A stretch of 64,000 bases of DNA, taken from assembly GCA_052267165.1 (NCBI GenBank), contig JBKQHO010000022.1, positions 1 to 64,000 of the forward strand, read 5' to 3'. The position numbers and the translations under genes were made by a program. The notes beneath the pieces were generated by a model. The model was not told the DNA's origin, ran no database searches, and saw only the letters and a list, made by a program, of their open reading frames with translations. The DNA comes from CAWICD01 sp052267165. Its GTDB lineage: Bacteria > Vulcanimicrobiota > Vulcanimicrobiia > Vulcanimicrobiales > Vulcanimicrobiaceae. This document shows, piece by piece, positions 50,134 to 58,612 of the stretch (position 1 is its first letter; every line of letters begins with the position of its first letter).

Positions 50134-51137
50134 GCGAGCTTATTTGCGTACTTCTCGAGCGCGGCCCAGGCCTGGGGACCGAACTCCGTCTTCCAGCGTT
50201 GGTAGTAGCCCGACGTCACGAGCTTCGCTTTGAACGTGGGAATGTCGACGTCGTTGAAGGTCATTCCGCGACGGGTCAGTTTGTCGCGGACCGACTTGGT
50301 CAGGAGATCGGTGTCGGCGCGAGCGCGCAATGCGCCCGCGTTCAGCTCGCGGCTGATGATCTTCTGCACGTCGGGCGGGAACTTGTTCCAGACGTCTTGG
50401 TTGGCGAGATTCCAATAACCCGACCAGATGTGGTGCGAGAGCGAGACGTACTTCTGGACCTCGTAGAACTTCTGTTGCTCGATCAGCACCAGCGGGTTCT
50501 CCTCGGCGTCGACGACGTGGGTCTGCAGTGCCGTGTAGAGCTCGCTGAGCGCGATTGGGGTCGGCGAGGCACCGAGCGATTGAAACGTGTCGATACGGAT
50601 CTTTCCCGGCGAGACTCGGATCTTGAGGCCCGACAGATCGTCGACCGTGCGGATTGGCTTGGTCGAGGTCGTGATCTCACGGAAGCCGTTCTCTTGGATC
50701 GTCTCGAAGCAGTGAATGCCCTGCGCTTGGATCGCGTCGCGGATCACGCTGCCGAGGTCGCCGTCCATCGCGCGAAAGGCTTCGTCGCGGTCGCGAAACG
50801 CATACGCCACGTTCTCGATCGAAGCGACCGGCACGACGGCGTTGAGGAACGCTCCTGGAAGGGCGAGCAGCTCAAGCGCGCCCGAGCGAAGCTGAGCCAG
50901 CATCTGGGGGTCGGCGCCGAGGACGCTCGCCGGGAAGGCTTGGATCTGCACGCGGCCTTTGGTGGCGGCTTTGATCCGCGCGAACGATTCGATGGCCTGC
51001 ACGGTGATCGGATGCTCCGGAGGCACGTCGACCGCCCACTTCAGATTGAATTCCGCGGCGCGCGCCGGCACGATGACGCCGATCGACGCAAACGTAGCGG
51101 CCGCGCTCGCTATAAAGCCCTGCCGGCTCAGTGACAT
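50130..51137 (-). CDS. dctP: TRAP transporter substrate-binding protein DctP
   Basis: A 335-residue extracytoplasmic receptor. A twin-arginine-free signal peptide spans residues 1-28 (GFIASAAATFASIGVIVPAR). The mature part has LKWAVDVPPEHPITVQAIES, GDLGSV, GFREITTSTKPIRTVDDLSG and KIRVSPGK, in which the Arg of KIRV contacts the carboxylate of the ligand, then ALQTHVVDAEENPLVLIEQQ. It supplies the DctQM permease downstream. ATG 51137 follows GAGGGGATC. A similar receptor lies at 58613. The stop is in the palindrome arm. Confidence 0.94.
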   Translation of the reverse strand: MSLSRQGFIASAAATFASIGVIVPARAAEFNLKWAVDVPPEHPITVQAIESFARIKAATKGRVQIQAFPASVLGADPQMLAQLRSGALELLALPGAFLNAVVPVASIENVAYAFRDRDEAFRAMDGDLGSVIRDAIQAQGIHCFETIQENGFREITTSTKPIRTVDDLSGLKIRVSPGKIRIDTFQSLGASPTPIALSELYTALQTHVVDAEENPLVLIEQQKFYEVQKYVSLSHHIWSGYWNLANQDVWNKFPPDVQKIISRELNAGALRARADTDLLTKSVRDKLTRRGMTFNDVDIPTFKAKLVTSGYYQRWKTEFGPQAWAALEKYANKLA

Positions 51138-51291
51138 AGCTGATCCCCTCGACGATGAGTAACGTTGACGGCTTCGCAAGCGGTGAACGCCTACCTGTCC
51201 GCCCACCGGGAGAAAACCTCCCTCGCGGCTAGGACTTCTGGGGAGGCCGCTTAGGCTGCTCCTCGTTCGAGCAGCATGGCGCGACCGGGCA

Positions 51292-52155
51292 TCACCAGCG
51301 TGCGCAAGCCGACATCGCGGGCGCGCCGCCGGGGCCGGCGGTCCACAATTCCGCCGAGCCGTCCGGGGCCGGCCGGCCGTTGAGCGTGAAGGGATCCGTT
51401 TCGAAGAGCGGCGCGAGCGCCCGAAAGGCAAACTCTCGCAGCTGGACGTCGGGCCGCTCGCGACGCAGCAGATCGAGCAGCAGCGTCGCTTGCAAAGGGC
51501 CGTGGACGATCAGCCCGGGATAGCCCTCCGTCTCGGTAGCGTACCTGCGGTCGTAGTGAATCCGGTGCGCGTTGAACGTCAGCGCCGAGTAGCGGAACAG
51601 GAACACGTCGTCCGCCACGACCGAGCGCTGCCAAAGCGGTTCGCCCGGCGCAGCGTTCGGCGCGGCGACGGGCGCGGCGTCCCGCGCGGGCGCCTCGCGA
51701 AAGACGATGTCGTGTTCCTCTCGGATCGCCAGGCCTCGCGTCGTGCTGATGCGATGCTCGACGAGCACGAAGCATAACTGCCCGGTGCGGCCCCGGCGCG
51801 TGCTGACGTCCTTGATGGTCGAGACGCGCTCCGCGCGGTCGCCGACGAGCAGCATGTCGTGGAAGAAGAGACGCCCCCCGGCCCACATCCGCCGGGGCAG
51901 CGTGACCGGCGGAAGAAAGCCGCCGCGCCGGGGCAGGCCGTCGGGCGCCAGTTCCGACTCGCGGCTCGTCGGGAGGAAGTAGAGCCAGTGCGCGCCCGGC
52001 GGCAACGGATCGCCGGGAGCAGGCGGAGGGTCGTTACGGTCGAGCGTCGCGGCGTACGCGAGCAGCGGCCAAGCGGTGACCTCGTCGCTGCAACGTTCGG
52101 TCCGCCCGACCCATGCGCCGTAATCCTCGTCGCGGGGCTGATTGCGCTCGTGCAT
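51292..52155 (-). CDS. FAS1-like/MaoC dehydratase, mesaconyl-C4-CoA hydratase-like
   Basis: A 287-residue double-hotdog protein. N-terminal half: EVTAWPLLAYAATLDRNDPP and PPGAHWLYFLPTS; C-terminal hotdog: FRYSALTFNAHRIHYDRRYA, TETEGYPGLIVHGPLQATLL, in which the NAHRIHYD segment holds the catalytic Asp/His of the R-hydratase type. The whole resembles mesaconyl-C4-CoA or itaconyl-CoA hydratases. Together with the CoA-transferase and TRAP genes it suggests a C4/C5 dicarboxylate route. A second minus frame (51251-51886) is only a shadow. It is divergent from the MscS gene. Confidence 0.85.
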   Translation of the reverse strand: MHERNQPRDEDYGAWVGRTERCSDEVTAWPLLAYAATLDRNDPPPAPGDPLPPGAHWLYFLPTSRESELAPDGLPRRGGFLPPVTLPRRMWAGGRLFFHDMLLVGDRAERVSTIKDVSTRRGRTGQLCFVLVEHRISTTRGLAIREEHDIVFREAPARDAAPVAAPNAAPGEPLWQRSVVADDVFLFRYSALTFNAHRIHYDRRYATETEGYPGLIVHGPLQATLLLDLLRRERPDVQLREFAFRALAPLFETDPFTLNGRPAPDGSAELWTAGPGGAPAMSACARW

Positions 52156-52195
52156 GAGCAGTCATTCGCCGCCGGTTCGCATAAACGTGGTCGGC

Positions 52196-53932
52196 ATGCG
52201 CGGTTTTCTGAAGTTTGGCGTGGCGGCGCTCTGCGCGGCGACGCTTGCTTTTGCTCTGCCCGGCAGGGCGGTCGCGCAAATCCCGGGCTCGCTGCTGCCG
52301 GCCGAATTGACCAACGGAAGCAGCGAGCTTCCGGCCGGCGTGCGGCGGGTCGGCAACGTCGAGATCGCGCCGGTCACCTTCGAGAACAAGCAGCTCTTCA
52401 TCGTCACCGGGCCGGTCGTTCTCAACCGGCAGAACCCCGGTAACCTGACGCCGGTCGAAGTGCGCGTCGCTCAGATCGAGGAGAACCTGCAGCAAGTCTT
52501 GATCGTCGACCCGAATCGAACGGCCTCGCTCTTCGGCGCGTACGACACGTTCTACGATCCGCGTACCTTCGAAGTGTCCGTCACGAAGGTCGGCGACCAA
52601 CTGGTGCTCGTCGCCGGCGACAAGAGCCACCCGAGCGACTTGGATCTGCTGACGGTCACCGCGCAGGATGCGCGCTATGAAGGGACGCTCCCCGACGACC
52701 TCGCCAAACGCTGGCAGCGCCAACTGCAGACCACGCTTGTGCAGGCGTTGGAGAGCCGCCAGCCCGACGTGCTGCGCCGGCACCTTGCGCTGATTCCGAA
52801 GTTGATCGGGGCGATGGTCGCGGTGAGCCTGGTCTTGTGGTTGCTCTGGCGCTGGTTGCGCCGCCGCCGCAACGGCCTGCTCGATGCGGTCCCCTCGGGC
52901 GAACGCGACCGGGCCCGGATCGACCGGCGCGTCGATCTCCTGGCGCTGCTGCTGTGGATCGTCGGGTCGACCCTGCTCGGAATCTGGGTCGGCGGAATTC
53001 TCTGGATGCTCTCGCTCTTCCCGGCGACGGCCTCGATCACGGAGCTGTTCTCGACGCAGCTGGCGTGGCTGGTCGCGATCTGGTTCGTGGCGGGAGTGCT
53101 GGACCGGGTCGCCAACGCCAGCATCGCCAGCTTCGCCAACGCGTGGTCTGGGACGCGCTTCGTGCTGCGCGAGGACGCGTCGCGGCGCGCACTGCGCATT
53201 CCGACGATCGTGCGCGCCGTCGAAGACCTCAAGGCGATCGTCATTTACCTGATCGCCGCCGGCTTGAGCTTGAACCTCTTAGGCCTCTCGACCGCGTCGG
53301 TGCTGACGCTCGGCGCCGTCGTCGCCTTCGCAGCCTCGTTCGCCGCGCAGAGTATCATTAAGGACGTCACCAACGGCTTCTTGATCTTAGCCGAGGACCA
53401 GTACGCGATCGGCGACATCGTGGCGATCGGTACCGTGGCGGGCGTCGTCGAGAACTTGACGCTGCGCGTCACGCAGCTGCGCAACGACGGCGGTCGCCTC
53501 ATCACGATTCCCAACAATCAGATCGCGATCGTCGAGAACTTGACGCGCGCCTGGTCCCGCGTCGACTTCACGATCGACATCGCCTTTGAGAGCGACGTCG
53601 ATTCCGCCCTCGAGGTCGTCCGCGGCGTCGCCGCCGAGCTCTACCGCGATCCGCAGTGGAATGCGCTCATCACCGAGGAGCCGCAAGTCTTGGGCGTCGA
53701 GGCGATCTCGCATGCCGGCATCTCGATCCGCGTCTGGATCGTCACCGCGCCGCTGCAACAGTTCGCCGTGCGCCGCGAGTTCAACCGCCGCATCCTGGCC
53801 GCGCTGCAAAAGAACGGCATCGCGATCGGGAGGCCGCAGCAGGTCGTGCATTCAGTTCCGCTCCAGACCTCGCCCGAACCAAGAGCTACGCCCGAACCAG
53901 AAGCTGCGCCCGAAGCAAAAGCCGCGCAATGA
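52196..53932 (+). CDS. MscS-family mechanosensitive channel
   Basis: A 578-residue membrane protein: signal peptide (about 1-25), a 180-residue extracytoplasmic domain, several helices between 205 and 400, and the MscS core (GLSTASVLTLGAVVAFAASF, AAQSIIKDVTNGFLILAEDQ, YAIGDIVAIGTVAGVVENLT, TIPNNQIAIVENLTR). The pore-lining helix TM3 (AFAASFAAQSIIKDV) is Ala/Gly-rich as in MscS. The C-terminal 30 residues are Pro/Glu repeats (PEP/PEA). It releases solutes on osmotic downshock. The protein is longer than MscS itself. ATG 52196 gives a proper signal peptide. Confidence 0.92.
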   Translation: MRGFLKFGVAALCAATLAFALPGRAVAQIPGSLLPAELTNGSSELPAGVRRVGNVEIAPVTFENKQLFIVTGPVVLNRQNPGNLTPVEVRVAQIEENLQQVLIVDPNRTASLFGAYDTFYDPRTFEVSVTKVGDQLVLVAGDKSHPSDLDLLTVTAQDARYEGTLPDDLAKRWQRQLQTTLVQALESRQPDVLRRHLALIPKLIGAMVAVSLVLWLLWRWLRRRRNGLLDAVPSGERDRARIDRRVDLLALLLWIVGSTLLGIWVGGILWMLSLFPATASITELFSTQLAWLVAIWFVAGVLDRVANASIASFANAWSGTRFVLREDASRRALRIPTIVRAVEDLKAIVIYLIAAGLSLNLLGLSTASVLTLGAVVAFAASFAAQSIIKDVTNGFLILAEDQYAIGDIVAIGTVAGVVENLTLRVTQLRNDGGRLITIPNNQIAIVENLTRAWSRVDFTIDIAFESDVDSALEVVRGVAAELYRDPQWNALITEEPQVLGVEAISHAGISIRVWIVTAPLQQFAVRREFNRRILAALQKNGIAIGRPQQVVHSVPLQTSPEPRATPEPEAAPEAKAAQ

Positions 53933-53948
53933 AAGGCTAGGCACCCGC

Positions 53949-54365
53949 ATGCCCCTTCGTATGATGCTCAGCCTCGCTACGACCAGTCTGTGGTGGCTCG
54001 CCTTCGCCGCCGCATTCGCGGTCAGCCTAGCGTTCCCAAGCGCGGCCGCGTCGGGACAAGATTGCACGAACCCGCTGACGCAGACGGACATGAACGCGTG
54101 CAGCGCCCTGAAGGCGCAGGGCGCCGAACGCCGGATGAATCAAACCTTCGCCCGGGTTCGCGCGAAATATGCGACCGCGCCGCTCGCCGGCGAGCTGAGC
54201 GCGGCGCAGGCGGCGTGGCTGGCCTTTCGCGCGGCGGAGTGCCGCTACTCCGCCGACCGCTATGCGGGCGGCTCGATCCAGCCGCTGGTCCGCTATAGCT
54301 GCTTCGCGCAGCTGACCGATGCGCGCACGAACGAGCTCGCGGGCTATTTGCGAGAAGGCGGATAA
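53949..54365 (+). CDS. LprI/DUF1311-like secreted protein
   Basis: A 138-residue secreted protein: signal peptide at 1-35 (LWWLAFAAAFAVSLAFPSAA), then a lysozyme-inhibitor LprI-like (DUF1311) domain: DCTNPLTQTDMNACSALKAQ, GAERRMNQTFARVR, AAWLAFRAAECRYSADRYA and SCFAQLTDARTNEL. Four Cys in the mature part would form two disulfides. It follows the MscS gene by 16 bases and may share its operon. Not experimentally tied to any function. Confidence 0.87.
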   Translation: MPLRMMLSLATTSLWWLAFAAAFAVSLAFPSAAASGQDCTNPLTQTDMNACSALKAQGAERRMNQTFARVRAKYATAPLAGELSAAQAAWLAFRAAECRYSADRYAGGSIQPLVRYSCFAQLTDARTNELAGYLREGG

Positions 54366-54369
54366 GCTC

Positions 54370-55383
54370 TCAGGCCGACGTCAGAACGACCCGAAAGCGC
54401 GCCGCTCCGCTCATCATCCGCTCGTAGCCTTCGTTCGCGCGTTCGAGCGGCATCGTCTCGATCATCGGGCGAATGCCGGTCAGTTCGCAGAACTCGAGCG
54501 TATCGGCCGAGTCGGCGGCGCGGCCCGAAGGCCAGCCCGAGATCGAGAGACGCTTGCCGAGCAGGGCTATGGGAACTACCGGCAGGGGTTCGTTTGCCGC
54601 ACCCACGATCAGCAGCTTGCCGTCGATCCCCAAGCCCGACAGCGTCGCCGCCATCGCCTTCGCGCTCGTCACGGTCGCAAGCACGACGCGCGCTCCGCCC
54701 AGCCCGTTCAACTTGGCGGCCACGTCGTCGCCCTCGCTGTCGACGTAAAACTCGGCGCCGAGCTTGCGCGCCAGCTCTTCCTTGTCGCGACCGCGCGCGA
54801 TGGCGACCGTCGCGAAGCCCATCTTCGCGGCGAACTGGACGCCTAAATGTCCGAGCCCGCCGATGCCCAGGATCGCGACGACGTCGCCCGGCTGGGCGCC
54901 GCTGTGCCGCAGCGCGTTGAACGTCGTGATGCCGGCGCACAGCAGCGGAGCGGCCTCCTCGAACGAGAGTCCGTCCGGAATAGGCGCGAGCACGCCGCTC
55001 GGCGCGACTACGAACTCGCTGTAGCCGCCGTCGTACGAGATGCCGGGCACGCGCAGGTTCGGGCAGGTGATGAAGTCGCCGCGCAAACACGAAGCGCACG
55101 TTCCGTCGTGGCCGCCGTGCCATCCGATGCCCGCGCGAGCGCCGGGCTGCCAAGAGGTCACTCCCTCGCCGACCGCGTCGACGATGCCCGCGATCTCGTG
55201 ACCGGGGGCACGCGGGAAGTTGATTCCCGGCCAAGCGTTCATCACCGTGAACATGTCGCTGTGGCAGATGCCGCAAGCACGGACGCGAATCCGCACCTCC
55301 CCCGGGCCCGGCTCGGGGACCGGCACGTGCACCAGCTCCAAGTGGCCCGGGACTCGAACCTGCATCGCTCGCATCGTACTCAT
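54370..55383 (-). CDS. Zinc-dependent alcohol dehydrogenase
   Basis: A 337-residue MDR alcohol dehydrogenase with the catalytic zinc site CGICHSDMFT and GHEIAGIVDAVGEGV, the structural zinc cysteines in CASCLRGDFITCPN, and the NAD loop LGIGGLGHLGVQFAAKMG. It oxidises primary alcohols to aldehydes or reduces them, substrate not predictable. It converges with the DUF1311 gene and is divergent from the aminotransferase gene. Confidence 0.94.
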   Translation of the reverse strand: MSTMRAMQVRVPGHLELVHVPVPEPGPGEVRIRVRACGICHSDMFTVMNAWPGINFPRAPGHEIAGIVDAVGEGVTSWQPGARAGIGWHGGHDGTCASCLRGDFITCPNLRVPGISYDGGYSEFVVAPSGVLAPIPDGLSFEEAAPLLCAGITTFNALRHSGAQPGDVVAILGIGGLGHLGVQFAAKMGFATVAIARGRDKEELARKLGAEFYVDSEGDDVAAKLNGLGGARVVLATVTSAKAMAATLSGLGIDGKLLIVGAANEPLPVVPIALLGKRLSISGWPSGRAADSADTLEFCELTGIRPMIETMPLERANEGYERMMSGAARFRVVLTSA

Positions 55384-55463
55384 ACCGCGCCAGGACGGCC
55401 GCGCGCGCCCGAAAGGTTGCGTGGTGCGGGAAGAGCGGTTTACGCGCAGCGAAGAGCGAGCTC

Positions 55464-56621
55464 ATGCGCGTCAGCCGTTTGCGTGACGTTCCCGGTATCG
55501 GCGTGGACCGCGTCGGCGACGAAGCCGACGCTGCCGGCGATCCGTCGATCCTGCGCCTCGAGAATCTCGACACCGATCTGCGCCCGCCGCTCGCGGCGCT
55601 CGACGCGACCCGGCACGCCGTCGGCGAGGACGCGGCGAATAGCTATCTTCCGTTCCTCGGTCACGACGCGCTGCGCCAAGCGGCCTGCGCGCACGTCGAG
55701 CGCGGCAGCGGCCGCGCGTACGACTGGCGGCGGTCGTGCCTGATCTCGGCCGGCGGGCTGAGCGGCATCCTCAGCGCGCTGCTGGCGCTGCTCGAACCGG
55801 GCGACGAAGTGATCCTCTGCGATCCGATCTACGCCGGCCTGCTCAACCGGGTGCGCATCGCGGGCGGCGTCCCCCGGCTTGCGCCGCTGCTTCCGACCCC
55901 GTACGGATGGCTGCTCGACGTCGCTAGCTTGCGAGCCGCGGTCTCGCCGAAGACGCGCGTCCTGCTCATGATGAGCCCCGCGATGCCGACCGGCGCCGTC
56001 CTCTCCGGCGACGATTGGGAGGCGGTCGCGGAGATCTGCCGCGACACGGGTGCCTGGCTGCTGTACGACGCGGCGATGGAGCGAATTCTCTACGACGGGA
56101 GGCCCTACGTCCATCCGGCCTCGCTGCCGGGGATGGAAGAGCTGACCGTGACGGTCGGTTCGCTCTCGAAAGAGTATCGCATGATCGGCTGGCGCATCGG
56201 CTGGGTCGTGGGGCCGGCCGAGATCATCGGCGACGTCGCGCTGGTCAGCATGGCAAACGTCGTCTGCCAGGTCGGCATCGCGCAAGCGGCCGCGACAGCC
56301 GCGCTGACGACGCCCGACGACGGCGTGGCTGAAGCGGTTCGAGAATGGCAACGCCGCCGCGACCTGCTGCTGCTCGAGCTCGCGAGGCTTCCGGTCGTGC
56401 CGCCCGCGGGCGGCTGGTCGCTGCTGCTCGACGTCGCCGCGCTCGGGCTCGACGCGGGCGCTGCGTCGCGGCGTCTGATGGACGTCGGACGCATTGCCGC
56501 GACCCCGATGACCGGCTGGGGCAGCGACGCGGCCGGAGCGTACGTGCGGTTCGTCTTCGCGAACGAGCCGTGCGAGCGGCTCGCCGGCTGCGGCGACCGG
56601 GTGCGCCGAGCCTTGTCGTAG
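55464..56621 (+). CDS. Class I/II aminotransferase
   Basis: A 385-residue fold-type I PLP enzyme: SAGGLSGILSALLALLEPGD (PLP phosphate-site region), CDPIYAGLLNR, MMSPAMPTGAVL, DAAMERIL and the PLP lysine in TVGSLSKEYRMIGWRIGWV. The C-terminal GGWSLLLDV...RRLMDVGRIAATPMTGWG holds the substrate-carboxylate region. Unusual: Asn of the usual N-P-x-G motif is replaced (SPAMPTG). Substrate unknown. Its ATG could also be further upstream, but MRVSRL gives a good start. It lies next to the hotdog gene, convergent. Confidence 0.87.
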   Translation: MRVSRLRDVPGIGVDRVGDEADAAGDPSILRLENLDTDLRPPLAALDATRHAVGEDAANSYLPFLGHDALRQAACAHVERGSGRAYDWRRSCLISAGGLSGILSALLALLEPGDEVILCDPIYAGLLNRVRIAGGVPRLAPLLPTPYGWLLDVASLRAAVSPKTRVLLMMSPAMPTGAVLSGDDWEAVAEICRDTGAWLLYDAAMERILYDGRPYVHPASLPGMEELTVTVGSLSKEYRMIGWRIGWVVGPAEIIGDVALVSMANVVCQVGIAQAAATAALTTPDDGVAEAVREWQRRRDLLLLELARLPVVPPAGGWSLLLDVAALGLDAGAASRRLMDVGRIAATPMTGWGSDAAGAYVRFVFANEPCERLAGCGDRVRRALS

Positions 56622-56622
56622 C

Positions 56623-57018
56623 CTACGCGCGTCGGGCGTAGATGAGCGTGTGCCCCGAGACCGCTCGCCGCGCGGCGTCAGCACAGGCGGCGTGGACGAG
56701 CCGGCGGCCGGCCTGCGTTACCGTTGCGGCGCACTCGATCTCCGAGCGTGCGGGAGCGAGATAGACCGAGTGCATATCGAGCGTCAACGAGCCGTCGTCG
56801 ATGCCCAGCAGTGTTTTGATCGCGAGCCAGGCAGCGACGTCGGCAGCGGCCGCCAGAACGTAGCCGGCCATCATCTCGCCCGGACGGAGGCTGCTCGCAA
56901 GGAACGGTGCATGTAGGACGCATTCTCCCTCGCCGGCACGCACGAGCCGGAAGCCGAGTTGGGAAAAGAAGTTGGTCGCCGCCAAGCAGGTCGAGAGCTC
57001 CGATTCGGTTGCGTTCAT
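56623..57018 (-). CDS. Hotdog-fold thioesterase-like protein (PaaI/DUF4442 type)
   Basis: A 131-residue single-hotdog protein: LGFRLVRAGEGECVLHAPFL, RPGEMMAGYVLAAAADVAAW, TLDMHSVYLAPARSEIECAA. It resembles PaaI-like acyl-CoA thioesterases, although the active-site Asp/Asn is not certain in this copy. The promoter has a 19-bp spacer of the MerR-activated type, and the divergent gene encodes a MerR-family regulator, so it probably responds to a MerR inducer. The ATG is six bases after the -10 box. Confidence 0.82.
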   Translation of the reverse strand: MNATESELSTCLAATNFFSQLGFRLVRAGEGECVLHAPFLASSLRPGEMMAGYVLAAAADVAAWLAIKTLLGIDDGSLTLDMHSVYLAPARSEIECAATVTQAGRRLVHAACADAARRAVSGHTLIYARRA

Positions 57019-57024
57019 CGGCCG

Positions 57025-57055
57025 ATTCTAAAGGTTAAAGCCGGCTCCAAGTCAA
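57025..57055 (-). promoter_or_regulatory. MerR-type promoter (19-bp spacer) for the hotdog gene
   Basis: Minus-strand TTGACT (57050-57055) and TAGAAT (57025-57030) have a 19-base spacer, longer than normal, as in promoters activated by MerR-family proteins through DNA untwisting. AGCCGGCT inside the spacer is an 8-bp palindrome. The hotdog ATG (57018) starts six bases after the -10 box. Confidence 0.72.
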
Positions 57056-57064
57056 GTCCCGGCC

Positions 57065-57427
57065 ATGACGATCGGAGCCTTGGCGCGCGCGGCCCGGACG
57101 GTGCCGTCGCTGGTCCGTTACTACGAGCGCCGCGGTGTGCTGGCGGCTCCCCCGCGCCGTTCGGGGGCACGCTGCTACGACCGCGCGGCGCTCGAACGGT
57201 TGCGCTCGATTCTCGTCGCCCGCCGCCTCGGGCTGAGTTTGGACGAGATTCGGGCCGTCCTCGACGGGCGATCCTCGCTGCGCGACGTGGCCGAAGCGCG
57301 CATCGCGTTGCTCGACGATACGATCCGCAAATCGCGCGTGCAGCGCACCTTGCTGCGCCATGCCTCGAAACGCGGAGAGCTCGCGGCCGAGCGCTACGGC
57401 CGAATGCTCGCCTCGATCGGAGCGTAG
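57065..57427 (+). CDS. MerR-family transcriptional regulator
   Basis: A 120-residue protein with an N-terminal winged helix (MTIGALARAARTVPSLVRYY, ERRGVLAAPPR) and a dimerisation helix (VAEARIALLDDTIRKSR). Only one Cys lies in the domain (RCYD), so it is not the classic metal-binding type. It sits divergent to the hotdog gene, over whose promoter it likely acts. No inducer-binding domain after the coiled coil. It starts at ATG 57065, ten bases from the -35 box of the divergent promoter. Confidence 0.9.
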   Translation: MTIGALARAARTVPSLVRYYERRGVLAAPPRRSGARCYDRAALERLRSILVARRLGLSLDEIRAVLDGRSSLRDVAEARIALLDDTIRKSRVQRTLLRHASKRGELAAERYGRMLASIGA

Positions 57428-57434
57428 GGTGGCC

Positions 57435-57638
57435 TCACAGCTTCAAGTCTTCCCGCACGAAGACGATCATCCGGGTCGCAAAGCTCAGCAGCGCGATGAC
57501 GGCGGCCACGCAGGCGAGGGTCAGCGCCTTCGAGTCCTCGCCGCGCATGTGCAGCCACATCGCGAAGAGCGCCGCGAGCACCGCGCACCCGGTGATCGGG
57601 ATAGTGAAATATTCGATGCGCAGACGGCCTGACTTCAC
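57435..57638 (-). CDS. Small two-helix membrane protein (67 aa)
   Basis: A 67-residue protein with membrane segments EYFTIPITGCAVLAALFAMW and TLACVAAVIALLSFATRMIV, separated by LHMRGEDSKA. GGAGGATC lies four bases before GTG 57638. It is convergent with merR. Function unknown. Confidence 0.72.
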   Translation of the reverse strand: MKSGRLRIEYFTIPITGCAVLAALFAMWLHMRGEDSKALTLACVAAVIALLSFATRMIVFVREDLKL

Positions 57639-57733
57639 GCGATCCTCCGTTCGATGCCGCGCCTTCCCTTCACGGAGAATACGCTGGCCCTCGAGCGGAC
57701 TACTGTGGGACGGCCCCGATCCCAGCTAAGGGC

Positions 57734-58078
57734 TCACGCCGTGGCGCGGGCGAGGCGCCCCGCTTGGAAGCGCTCCGGCACGGCACTGACCACGTGCAGC
57801 ATCTCGACCAAGCCGCACATCTCGAGCAGCCCGCGAACGTAACCATCTCGCGGAACGAGCAGCACCAAGCGCTCGCGCATGATGCGCGCGTGACGCACCA
57901 GGACGGAGAGAATCGTCGAGTCGAGATAAGAACACTCTTCGAACGAGACGAGCACGACGGGTTCGAGCCCTGCGACGGCGATAGCGTCGGCGAGAAGGTG
58001 CGAGGACAGGATATCGAGTGCACCGCAAACTTTGATTACGGCAGTTTCGGCCGTCGTATCGATGGAGATCGTCGGCAT
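57734..58078 (-). CDS. STAS-domain protein (anti-sigma antagonist-like)
   Basis: A 114-residue single STAS domain: TISIDTTAETAVIKVCGALD, VLVSFEECSYLDSTILSVLV with a Ser in the regulatory loop (YLDSTI), and ERLVLLVPRDGYVRGLLEMC ending in GLVEMLHVV. Unlike the two paralogues at 28554 and 29113 it has no Cys cluster. ATG 58078 is chosen; ATG 58108 is the other candidate. A possible -10 box TACAAT lies at 58136-58141. Partner kinase not in the window. Confidence 0.78.
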   Translation of the reverse strand: MPTISIDTTAETAVIKVCGALDILSSHLLADAIAVAGLEPVVLVSFEECSYLDSTILSVLVRHARIMRERLVLLVPRDGYVRGLLEMCGLVEMLHVVSAVPERFQAGRLARATA

Positions 58079-58245
58079 TCCCGGGGACCGGCCTTTCTCT
58101 AAAAACATCTGAACCGCCGCGCAACGAGTGTTTGATCATTGTAGCAATTCCGAGTTGCAGACTACAAGACTTCATAGGGAATAATTTCCCATATCGAAAC
58201 GCCTCACGCGCTCTATTAGGATGACTAAAGTCGCCCTGCGAATGC

Positions 58246-58563
58246 GTGTCGCATTTTGGTCAACGACTTTTATCGCAATTGCTGAGACGGAGCGGAATAG
58301 CGCTCTTATTCTCCGTCGTTCCGCTAGCGCTAGCGCTAGCGCTAGCGCTCGAGGCCGCTTGGCGCGACGCAATTCGCTTCGGCGCTATGGTTCGGCGAGC
58401 GCGGCCGCTCAACGCCGGCGCCGTCGAGAGCGCCGTCCGCCGCCGCTCCCGCGCTCCGATCGTGTCGACGTTCGTGCAGTCGATCGACGAGGCGAGCGAC
58501 GCCAGCTCGGAACGTTTCGCAACGTCAAGCCGAGTCGATGTCGTAAGCGCCGCAGCAGGGTAG
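58246..58563 (+). CDS. Small membrane protein with (Leu-Ala)n repeat, possible
   Basis: A 105-residue frame beginning with GTG: one membrane segment, IALLFSVVPLALALALALEA (about 18-37), then a positively charged region and a Ser-rich end. The LALALALAL stretch is encoded by tandem GCTAGC copies, so unit number changes helix length while keeping the frame. No ribosome site is obvious and the other plus frame is poorer. The gene is plausible but not certain. Function unknown. Confidence 0.42.
   Translation: MSHFGQRLLSQLLRRSGIALLFSVVPLALALALALEAAWRDAIRFGAMVRRARPLNAGAVESAVRRRSRAPIVSTFVQSIDEASDASSERFATSSRVDVVSAAAG
58323..58346. repeat. Hexanucleotide tandem repeat (GCTAGC)4
   Basis: Four perfect GCTAGC units at 58323-58346, followed by a partial unit. 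The unit is self-complementary, so the array can form a cruciform or slip in replication. It encodes Leu-Ala repeats in the frame from 58246. Confidence 0.85.
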
Positions 58564-58612
58564 GCCGGGCACCCCGGCGCGAAGTAACCCAACGCAATTC
58601 TTGAGGAGAGAC

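Noticed and set aside
51251..51886. Possible frameshift in the hydratase-like gene
   Set aside because: The C-terminal alternative frame (RTLVMPGRAML) is not clearly related to the family end, whereas the called frame ends as expected.
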